NCBI GenBank assembly: GCA_002700865.1
Contig: PAFB01000063.1
Location: forward strand, 1-13,442
Direction of reading: 5' to 3'
DNA: 13,442 nt
Source: Rhodospirillaceae bacterium
GTDB taxonomy: Bacteria > Pseudomonadota > Alphaproteobacteria > UBA7985
Each line of letters begins with the position of its first letter. The first letter of the stretch is position 1. Below are positions 1 to 6,593 of the stretch, in pieces. A program made the translations under genes and the position numbers. The notes under the pieces are model-generated. The model did not search any database. It was not told where the DNA came from and saw only the letters and a program-made list of their open reading frames with translations.

Positions 1-190
1 AGGGGTTAATCAGAAACTCGTCGGTGCCGGGAACGCGCAAGGTGATGTGGTTATAAACGATGCTCGTCCACCCATAGAATTCGACCAGGCGGTAGGTCGC
101 CGCCAGTTCCAATCGTGCTTCCCACTCAACGGTATCCATGCCACTGGGCGCATCCGGAAGGTCGTTGATCGATCTGACTTGAGCAGTCAT
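1..190 (-). CDS. Class II aldolase/adducin family protein (N-terminal part, cut by window edge)
   Basis: Only the first 63 codons are in the window; the rest lies to the left. The protein begins MTAQVRSINDLPDAPSG. It then shows the family's N-terminal signature: a helix with YRLVEFYGW (around residues 37-45), followed by SIVYNHITLRVPG and FLINP. This matches the usual YRLxxRxGWTDLIxNHIxxRVPG...FLINP of class II aldolase/adducin-like proteins. Family members are zinc-dependent aldolases, epimerases or decarboxylases acting on small sugar phosphates or hydroxy acids; many bacterial members are uncharacterised. The metal-binding histidines would lie mostly beyond the edge, so activity cannot be judged. 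The ATG at 190-188 has a purine-rich GGAGAGAT just upstream. It is divergent from the aminotransferase gene, with about 254 bases between them in which I see no convincing RNA gene or operator. Confidence 0.85.
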   Translation of the reverse strand, partial: MTAQVRSINDLPDAPSGMDTVEWEARLELAATYRLVEFYGWTSIVYNHITLRVPGTDEFLINP

Positions 191-444
191 GGCGCAATCT
201 CTCCTGCAATTGTCCCGCTGATCGGCACCAGTGCCAACGGGGTTTGACGGTCAAAGTGTGGCACGTTCGATGGACCTCGCCAAGACGGAGCCGCCCTTGC
301 CATCAAAGCTATCCGAACCGGTCCACGCAGCGCTGATCGAAGAGATTTGGTTGCGGCTTCTTTGGGCTTGTTCGAAAGCAGCATAAGGCGTCATGATCCA
401 AACCGCACACAGCCCTTCTTTTGTACGGTCAGGACTTCGTTTCG

Positions 445-1665
445 ATGACGACCCCTTCGCCCCTGCCCTCCCAGACCTTCGCCAGCTGGCTGGAGGATAC
501 GAACGACATTACCAAGGCCTTTCTTGCCGCCGGGCAAATTCCAGGGTTGATCAATATCGCCGGTGGTCTGCCCGACCCACAGGTTTACCCCGCTGCACAA
601 ATCGCCGATATCGCGGCGCGGGCTGTAACGGACTTTCCCGCTGAAACGCTGGGTTACGGGCCGCTTGACGGCCTGCCTGAGCTGCGCGCGGTTATCGCCC
701 AGCAGTATTCCAGCGACCATGTCCAGCTCACCCCCGAAAACGTCCTGATCACCACCAGCGGCATGCAGGGGTTGGATTTACTGGGGAAGGTGCTGCTCGA
801 TGAAGGGGACATCGTTGCCGGGCAGTTTCCTACCTATTTGGGGGCGCTGGACGCGTGGCGACCACGAAAGCCCTCGTTTCGGCAACTGTTGCTGCAGTCC
901 AACGCACTCGACTTCGTCGAAACCATGCGCGGGGCCAAGTTTGCTTATACCGTTCCGAACTTCTCCAATCCGACCGGGCGGCTGGTGCCGGAAAGTACGC
1001 GTCGGGCCTTGGTTGAGGCGGCAGCGGAGACAGGGACCTGGCTGGTCGAAGATGATCCCTATGGCGGGCTAAACTACGACGGTCCCCTGCCGCCACGACT
1101 GCTGGATCTCTCTGCTGATCATCCAACACCGCAGCCAGGCCCCTACGACGGTCCCGTCATCTATCTCGGTACGCTGTCCAAGCTGATCGCGCCGGGGTTG
1201 CGGATCGGCTGGATTATCGCAGCACCGGCAATGATCCAAGCGCTCATTCTGGCCAAGCAAGGCTCTGACATGTGCACCAGCGGGCTGACCCAGCGCATGG
1301 CCTGCGAGATCCTCAAGGCCGGACTGATCGAGCAGGTAAATCCGTCCATGCTGAACCTGTACCGAAAACGTCGCGACGCCCTTTGCGCTGCTTTGGACAA
1401 GCACCTGAGCCCTTGGTTTGACTGGGACGTGCCAGAAGGCGGGATGTTTGTTTGGATGACGGCAAAGGACAAGCGGCTGAATACTGATGATCTGTTCAAG
1501 ATTGGACTGGAAGAGCTGGTTTGCGTGTCGCCCAGCAGTGTCTTTGACGCCGAGGGTCGTTTTACTCACGGCCTGCGCCTGAATTTTACCCTCAATGACG
1601 AGAGCGCCCTCGACGAAGCCGTTCGCCGCCTTGCCCGTGCGACGGTGCGGCTTCTGAGGGGTTGA
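445..1665 (+). CDS. PLP-dependent class I/II aminotransferase (2-aminoadipate/aromatic transaminase-like)
   Basis: A 406-residue fold-type I PLP enzyme that moves amino groups between an amino acid and a 2-oxo acid in the cytoplasm. Numbered from the ATG at 445, it has an N-terminal INIAGGLPDP segment, the GYGPLDGLPELR region, NPTG at 175-178, DDPY at 203-206 (the Asp/Tyr pair that holds the PLP ring), the Schiff-base lysine at about 246 in TLSKLIAPGLRIGW, and the carboxylate-binding arginine at about 378 in GLRLNF. All key residues are present. The pattern is closest to the LysN/MocR-type subgroup of transaminases, but without a fused GntR DNA-binding domain. The frame is open back to a TTG at 421, but the ATG at 445 has an AGGA about 10 bases upstream and fits the family N-terminus better. 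The amino-acid substrate cannot be told from sequence. It is divergent from the aldolase gene, and no terminator is evident after it. Confidence 0.9.
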   Translation: MTTPSPLPSQTFASWLEDTNDITKAFLAAGQIPGLINIAGGLPDPQVYPAAQIADIAARAVTDFPAETLGYGPLDGLPELRAVIAQQYSSDHVQLTPENVLITTSGMQGLDLLGKVLLDEGDIVAGQFPTYLGALDAWRPRKPSFRQLLLQSNALDFVETMRGAKFAYTVPNFSNPTGRLVPESTRRALVEAAAETGTWLVEDDPYGGLNYDGPLPPRLLDLSADHPTPQPGPYDGPVIYLGTLSKLIAPGLRIGWIIAAPAMIQALILAKQGSDMCTSGLTQRMACEILKAGLIEQVNPSMLNLYRKRRDALCAALDKHLSPWFDWDVPEGGMFVWMTAKDKRLNTDDLFKIGLEELVCVSPSSVFDAEGRFTHGLRLNFTLNDESALDEAVRRLARATVRLLRG

Positions 1666-1808
1666 GGTTGCAAGAGCTCACAAAAATAGAACCAGCAGGA
1701 CAGCAGGCAGGCTGTTTTCACACCAGAAGACGCTGAAACCCCAAGCTCGCCTCTGGCGGCGCTTTCCGACCTTGATTATGCTTATTGCCTTAAGATTAGA
1801 CCGCCGGC

Positions 1809-1814
1809 AGGAGG
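1809..1814 (+). promoter_or_regulatory. Strong Shine-Dalgarno that fixes a GTG start
   Basis: AGGAGG lies 6 bases before the GTG at 1821. It supports GTG as the true start of the secreted propeller-like protein, and the hydrophobic signal peptide begins directly there. Confidence 0.85.
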
Positions 1815-1820
1815 CAAAAA

Positions 1821-2693
1821 GTGCGCATCATTCCCTTGTTGGTCCTTGCGACAGGCCTGCTGATTACCGCCCCCACCCCCGTTTTGGCAGACCACAAAAT
1901 GCCAAAGAACCTGACCGCTAACGGGCCGTGGAAAACCAATCTGCAATACATGACCGGTTCAGTGCGCGGCGACCTGTCCGTCAATGATCGAGGCCGCAAA
2001 CTGGCCATAGATCAAGCCGGTGTGCCGACACTGATCGAGGTTAAGGGCAACCTGCGCGCCTATTTCCAGTGGGCACCAACGGCAGACGACACCATCCGCT
2101 TCTTCGATCATATCGGCTACAGTGACCTGAAAAATGGCCGCTGGTCCAAACCTGAAATTATCACAATCGACTTCGACGAGCGGCGCCCCCATACCTACCC
2201 CTTTGACCCGACAGTGGTTGCTTTGGAAAGTGGCGGCTACCGGCTGTACTTCACCCGCAATCAACAGCGTCGCGCCGGTCCCTCGAACAAGATGACCATT
2301 GGGTCAGCTTACAGCAAAGACGGCATCAACTTTGCCATCGAGCCGGGGGAACGATTGAAGCTTGAGGATCGGCGAATCAATGATTGTGCGGTGGTGTTCT
2401 TTAACGGCCTGTGGCACCTGATCGCACCCAATCATGACCGAATGGGTCAAGGTTACTACGCAACATCGAAGGACGGGCTGACCTTTGAGCGGCAGGACAA
2501 CCTGCAGATGAATGGCGGTGCCTGGTTGGGCAACATGATTGCCCACAACGACGCGGTCTTTTTCTTTGGCACCGGTTTCACCCTCAAGACCCGTGATTTC
2601 AAAACATGGGAGCGGGTTCAGCGTAACCGTATGGCCGATCCCGGCGTCGCCATCTTTGACGCCAAGGTACATGTGCTGGCCGTCGGTATGTGA
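1821..2693 (+). CDS. Secreted protein with predicted five-bladed beta-propeller (glycosidase-like) fold
   Basis: A 290-residue exported protein. Residues 1-23 (MRIIPLLVLATGLL...VLA) form a Sec signal peptide with likely cleavage at VLA-DH. The mature part has repeating blade-like strands. These include IGYSDLKNGRWSKP (98-111), DPTVVALESGGYRLYFTR (129-146), GSAYSKDGINF (161-171), NDCAVVFFNGLWHLIAP (187-203), YYATSKDGLTFER (212-224) and TLKTRDFKTWERV (254-266). The alternation of 'Asp...x-G-x-Y/W-x-L/F' and 'S-x-D-G-x-x-F' is typical of GH43/GH32/GH117-like five-bladed propellers. I cannot assign a glycosidase family or confirm catalytic acids; it may be a non-enzymatic propeller. It starts with GTG behind a strong AGGAGG. 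The next gene begins 176 bases downstream on the same strand and is also secreted, so the genes may act together outside the cytoplasm. Confidence 0.72.
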   Translation: MRIIPLLVLATGLLITAPTPVLADHKMPKNLTANGPWKTNLQYMTGSVRGDLSVNDRGRKLAIDQAGVPTLIEVKGNLRAYFQWAPTADDTIRFFDHIGYSDLKNGRWSKPEIITIDFDERRPHTYPFDPTVVALESGGYRLYFTRNQQRRAGPSNKMTIGSAYSKDGINFAIEPGERLKLEDRRINDCAVVFFNGLWHLIAPNHDRMGQGYYATSKDGLTFERQDNLQMNGGAWLGNMIAHNDAVFFFGTGFTLKTRDFKTWERVQRNRMADPGVAIFDAKVHVLAVGM

Positions 2694-2771
2694 TCAGCCA
2701 CGAGGGCAAATCTGGGCAAGCGGCTGTAAAGCACAAAAAAGAGGGGAGTCTTCGCGTCGTCTTTTTGCCAA

Positions 2772-2777
2772 TATAAT
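2772..2777 (+). promoter_or_regulatory. Candidate -10 element (perfect TATAAT) upstream of the DUF1800 gene
   Basis: TATAAT sits in the AT-rich patch at 2761-2790 within the 176-base gap before the DUF1800 gene. No good -35 hexamer lies 16-18 bases upstream (TCTTCG at the 17-base spacing). It could give the DUF1800-DUF1501 pair its own transcript with a leader of about 85 bases, or be chance in AT-rich sequence. Confidence 0.35.
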
Positions 2778-2869
2778 TATGCGTTCTTAGTGCGGTAGAA
2801 CTTTCGGACGTTTTGACGCCCACCCCTTCAGTTAAGAAAACCAGCAAACGGAGCAGGCAGGACCGGGAC

Positions 2870-5413
2870 ATGATGCGAACGGTTATTCGAACATTGGCAA
2901 CCATTCTCAGCGGTTGGAGTTTTGCTCTTGCCGGTGCGGCAAGTGCCGACACACGGCACCTTGACGCGCGCATGAACCATGCCGATGCGCGGCATTTGCT
3001 TGAACGCGCCGGCATAGGTGCGCATCCGGTGGAAATCAAACCGATGCTGCAAATGACCCGGCGAGAAGCGATTGAGCACATGGTGCAGCAACTCGACGTC
3101 TCTGCCCCCTTCCTCGACCCCCCGGACACCTACGAAAGCCGTTACCCGCACCACGTCTCCGAAGGCGACCATGAGTCAGCCGACCGGCAGGCCTTTCAGA
3201 TTGCGCGCAACCGGGAAATGGACGCTTTCCGGCAGTGGTGGATCAGCGAGTTGATTTCATCACCCAACCCGGCGGGCGAAAGGCTGATACTGCTCTGGCA
3301 TAACCATTTCGTCACGGCCTACTCAGGCTTGAACGAAGAAGTCGATGCCATGACATCTCAGCACATGATGCTGCGCGATAAGGGCAGCGGCAGCTTCCGC
3401 GATCTGCTTCAGGCGATCATCCGCGATGCCGCCATGCTCAATTACCTGGACAACAGCAGCAATCGAAAAGAAAGCCCCAATGAGAACCTCGCGCGCGAGT
3501 TGCTTGAGTTGTTTGTCATGGGCGAGGGTCATTACAGCGAGAAAGATGTCAAAGAAGTTGCACGCTCGCTGACAGGCTACGACTACAACCGACTGCGCCG
3601 GTTCGAGTTCGAGTTCAACATGTGGTCGCATGATAAGGGCACCAAGACCGTCTTCGGGCAGCGCGGCGCTTTCGATGGCGACGATATTGTCAATCTGCTG
3701 CTCGACCAGCCTCAGACCGCCTTGTTTCTGGCCGAGACCTTCTGGCGGGCCTATGTCTCTGAATTCAACACGGACCCGGTCGAGCAGGCAAAAATCGCCA
3801 AAGCTTTCCGCGACAGTGACTACGATATCCGCACTTTGCTGCGTGCGGTCTGGTCGTCGCAAGCGTTCTGGGACGCGAGCAATCGGGGGACGATCATCAA
3901 GTCGCCTGTTGACCTGATGATCGGCAGTATTCGGACCAGTGGCAAGCTGCCCGAAGACTGGCAGATGCTGCCTTACACTCTGGCTGATCTGGGGCAGAAT
4001 CTGTTCGAACCGCCCAACGTGGCCGGTTGGCCCGGCGGCGCTGACTGGCTGACACCCGCCCGGATCGTCAAACGCACCGAAGCCGTCACAACCTTGGCCG
4101 AAACCCCCGCCTGGGAACCAACGGATGACCAACCTGTTCCCGCCATGATGATGGCAGGCGATGCGGGGGATAACCGCATTCGTGTCCGCTACGCCGCCGA
4201 AGACTTCGAAGGTCCACCGGCGTTCTTGGTTCGGGCTTTTGCTGATGAGATCGGCAAAGACATTCTGTGGAAGTCCGCAGTCGTTCAGGCACAAGGCGGA
4301 CGCGACACGGCACGCTATGGCCGGGCCGACGGCGGCGGCGGTTTAAACTGGACCACAGCGGAATTCGACTTACCGCCGGAAATCGCAACGCCAACGTCGT
4401 TTCAGGTGGCGTTCGTGAATGATCACTGTTGCGGTGTGGGTGGCAGCGACGGTGGCGACCGCAACCTGTTCATCGACTGGCTACAATTCAACGACCGCCT
4501 GTTCCTCGCCAACGATGGCATGCAAAGGCCCGGCTGTCGGGGCTCGAGCAGCGACAATCCTGCGGGCAACTTCTATTGCTCAGGCCACTTGCAGCTCTCG
4601 CAGTCGATCTCGGTGTCGGCTTCGACAGCAAACGTCGATGTCGAGGAGCCGCAGGGCTTGCAGGTTGGCCGGATTTACTACGATGGCGGACGGGCGTTTG
4701 ACCGGGGACGCGACCACAACTGGTTCTCTATCGGCTTGGACGACGTGGTCTTCGAAGATATCACCATCGAAGCCCTCATGTTTGAGATTACGGCAAAGCG
4801 CATTGATGGCCGAATGGGGCTGACGCTAAGGCTCAATGAGCGGAACTGCTTTCCGGATTGCTGGAATGATCGCTGGCCGAACGCTTCCTGGACCAATCGA
4901 GGCACGCCTTACAAGGAGGTCGAGATTCCACTCACGTCTCGCACAGATCGCACCTCCGAGCGCCAGTTCAGTCAAATGACGGATCAGCAACGGCGGTTGG
5001 TGAGCGCGCTGTGGCACAGTCTGCCTGTCATGATGACCGAGATGCAAAAGGGCCGAAATTGGCGGCGGCGCGACGGGGAAGCAACCCTTGGAACCTGGCA
5101 ACCCATTCTGAAGAGCTTCGAGGCAAAATTCCAACGCAGCCGCTTTGCCCGTCTGGCGCCGTCAGAACCCGTCATCATCACCAAACCGGCCTCCGACGGT
5201 GCAGCAATGATGGGGATGATGATGGCGTCTATGGCTGACGACGCGCCCTTTGTCCTCGGCTTGCTGCGCGATGACCTGGACTGGACCGACCAACCCGCCG
5301 CCAGCGTCCTTGACCAACCCGCGCTTGGTCTTCTGGCCGGGGCGATAACCGGCCCGGACGACGGCTTTGGTTTTGCCGAACTGGTGCGCGAACCAGCCTA
5401 TCAAGTGAAATGA
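2870..5413 (+). CDS. Secreted DUF1800 family protein with inserted CBM60/CBM36-like carbohydrate-binding module
   Basis: An 847-residue exported protein. Numbering starts at the ATG at 2870; a second ATG follows at once, and AGGA at 2859-2862 precedes. The open frame back to 2813 has no good start. Residues 1-26 are a signal peptide ending AASA-DT. A DUF1800 domain covers about 35-405, with HLLERAGIG, LILLWHNHFV, NENLARELLELFVMGEGHYS, DVKEVARSLTGY, SPVDLMIG and NLFEPPNVAGWPGG. Residues about 436-550 form a beta-rich insert ending VAFVNDHCCG...GGDRNLFIDWLQFN, which resembles the xylan-binding calcium modules CBM60/CBM36. A second beta-rich stretch follows at about 570-690, then a helical tail. 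Six cysteines in this middle region suggest disulfides and an extracytoplasmic place. It lies 10 bases before the DUF1501 gene, its usual partner. DUF1800 function is not established, and carbohydrate binding is inference. Confidence 0.88.
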   Translation: MMRTVIRTLATILSGWSFALAGAASADTRHLDARMNHADARHLLERAGIGAHPVEIKPMLQMTRREAIEHMVQQLDVSAPFLDPPDTYESRYPHHVSEGDHESADRQAFQIARNREMDAFRQWWISELISSPNPAGERLILLWHNHFVTAYSGLNEEVDAMTSQHMMLRDKGSGSFRDLLQAIIRDAAMLNYLDNSSNRKESPNENLARELLELFVMGEGHYSEKDVKEVARSLTGYDYNRLRRFEFEFNMWSHDKGTKTVFGQRGAFDGDDIVNLLLDQPQTALFLAETFWRAYVSEFNTDPVEQAKIAKAFRDSDYDIRTLLRAVWSSQAFWDASNRGTIIKSPVDLMIGSIRTSGKLPEDWQMLPYTLADLGQNLFEPPNVAGWPGGADWLTPARIVKRTEAVTTLAETPAWEPTDDQPVPAMMMAGDAGDNRIRVRYAAEDFEGPPAFLVRAFADEIGKDILWKSAVVQAQGGRDTARYGRADGGGGLNWTTAEFDLPPEIATPTSFQVAFVNDHCCGVGGSDGGDRNLFIDWLQFNDRLFLANDGMQRPGCRGSSSDNPAGNFYCSGHLQLSQSISVSASTANVDVEEPQGLQVGRIYYDGGRAFDRGRDHNWFSIGLDDVVFEDITIEALMFEITAKRIDGRMGLTLRLNERNCFPDCWNDRWPNASWTNRGTPYKEVEIPLTSRTDRTSERQFSQMTDQQRRLVSALWHSLPVMMTEMQKGRNWRRRDGEATLGTWQPILKSFEAKFQRSRFARLAPSEPVIITKPASDGAAMMGMMMASMADDAPFVLGLLRDDLDWTDQPAASVLDQPALGLLAGAITGPDDGFGFAELVREPAYQVK

Positions 5414-5423
5414 GGATCAGACC

Positions 5424-6593
5424 ATGGAACGTAGACACCTGCTTCGACTGCTAACAGCCGGCCTGTCTATACCCCTTGCCCCCTTGCAACTGGCACAAGC
5501 GGCACAAAGCTCTGGCCGACGGCTGATTCTGGTGGAGCTGTCGGGGGCGAACGATGGCCTCAATACCGTGGTGCCCCTTCGCAACGACCGCTACCGAGAC
5601 ATTCGCCCGTCGATCGCGCTGGGCAGTGATGACGTGTTCAGCCTGCACGGCGATATGGCGCTCAACCGGCGTATGCGGGCGCTGATGTCGGCTTGGAATG
5701 ATGGTGATATGGCGGTGGTTCAGGGGCTGGGTTATCCCGACCAGAACCGCTCTCACTTCAAGTCAATCGCACTCTGGGAAAACGGCGGTGACGGACGTCA
5801 AGCGGGGCGTAATGGCTGGCTCACCGACGATATTGAGAGCATGGGCCAGTCCTTTGATGCGCACGGGATCAGCCTTGACGGCGGCATGGGTGTCTTCGCC
5901 TCGTCTTCCGGCCTCTGGTTATCGCTCACATCGCTTCGGCAGCTCAAGACGCTGAAGGATTTCCAGATGAACAGCACAGCAGCGTCAGACAGCGCCAATC
6001 CCGCTCTGGCACTGCTGATGGACCGGGCGGACACGCTCGACGCGTCCATGACCCGCATTTCGAAGAAAATTGCAGCACAGCCGCACTACTCAACTCGGCT
6101 GAGATTTGGCAATGGCGACTTGTCGCGACAAGCCGCCCTCGCCGCGCGGTTGATCGCGGCGGATGTCGATGCGCCTGTGCTCAAGCTGAAGATTTCAGGC
6201 TTTGACACGCACGAATATCAACTGGGCGATCATGGCCGATTGCTCGAAGATCTTGCCCAAGCCCTCGCCGATCTGCGCACGGCACTGCGCCAGTCCGGCC
6301 ACTGGGACACGACCATGATTATGACCTACAGCGAGTTTGGCCGGCGCGCGACGGAAAACCGGTCCAGCGGCACAGACCACGGAACCGCCGCGCCGCACTT
6401 CTTGCTTGGTGGGTCCATTCGCGGGGGGCTCTATGGTGAGGACCCGGACCTTGAGAACCTTGAGGACGGCGATTTACGCTACACGCTGGATTACCGGTCA
6501 CTCTATGACCTGATCCTTGCGCGTTGGTTCGGCCTTAACCAAAACCGGTTTTCCAACCATGCAGAGGACTGGCTCTACGCCCTTACTGCGTGA
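5424..6593 (+). CDS. DUF1501 family protein with Tat-like signal, partner of DUF1800
   Basis: A 389-residue protein of the DUF1501 family, which Pfam places near alkaline phosphatase/sulfatase-fold proteins. Its N-terminus MERRHLLRLLTAG followed by a hydrophobic run and AQA resembles a twin-arginine (RRxLL) export signal. Family motifs are all present: LVELSGANDGLNTVVP (36-51), QNRSHF (107-112), GFDTHEYQ (259-266), YSEFGRR (302-308), GTDHGTAAPHFLLGG (316-330) and DYRSLYDLILARWFG (356-370). The Asp/His pairs in GFDTH and GTDHG are the likely metal or catalytic positions by analogy with the phosphatase fold, but no activity is proven for the family. It starts 10 bases after the DUF1800 stop, with GAGGA at 5412-5416 overlapping that stop codon, so the two genes are almost surely co-transcribed. 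Its 3' end overlaps the convergent amine oxidase gene by 11 bases. Confidence 0.92.
   Translation: MERRHLLRLLTAGLSIPLAPLQLAQAAQSSGRRLILVELSGANDGLNTVVPLRNDRYRDIRPSIALGSDDVFSLHGDMALNRRMRALMSAWNDGDMAVVQGLGYPDQNRSHFKSIALWENGGDGRQAGRNGWLTDDIESMGQSFDAHGISLDGGMGVFASSSGLWLSLTSLRQLKTLKDFQMNSTAASDSANPALALLMDRADTLDASMTRISKKIAAQPHYSTRLRFGNGDLSRQAALAARLIAADVDAPVLKLKISGFDTHEYQLGDHGRLLEDLAQALADLRTALRQSGHWDTTMIMTYSEFGRRATENRSSGTDHGTAAPHFLLGGSIRGGLYGEDPDLENLEDGDLRYTLDYRSLYDLILARWFGLNQNRFSNHAEDWLYALTA

Noticed and set aside
244..272. TTGACG at 244-249 as a -35 for the aminotransferase gene.
   Set aside because: No acceptable -10 hexamer at 16-18 bases; TCGATG at the 17-base spacing is a poor match.
187..384. 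A 65-codon minus-strand frame whose TGA overlaps the ATG of the class II aldolase gene (ATGA), which could mean a coupled small gene.
   Set aside because: No ribosome-binding site before its ATG and no recognisable protein features. Another minus-strand frame (251-394, 47 codons) overlaps it with equal weakness. It is more likely leader DNA of the aldolase gene.
2731..2768. A-run and T-run (AAAAAGA ... TCTTTTT) after the propeller gene that could pair as a terminator.
   Set aside because: The stem would be AT-rich with a long loop and has no GC-rich core, so it does not resemble a rho-independent terminator.
3323..4294. Long open minus-strand frame (323 codons) opposite the DUF1800 gene.
   Set aside because: It lies wholly inside a well-supported gene, shows no domain or signal, and is the usual shadow frame of GC-rich coding DNA.
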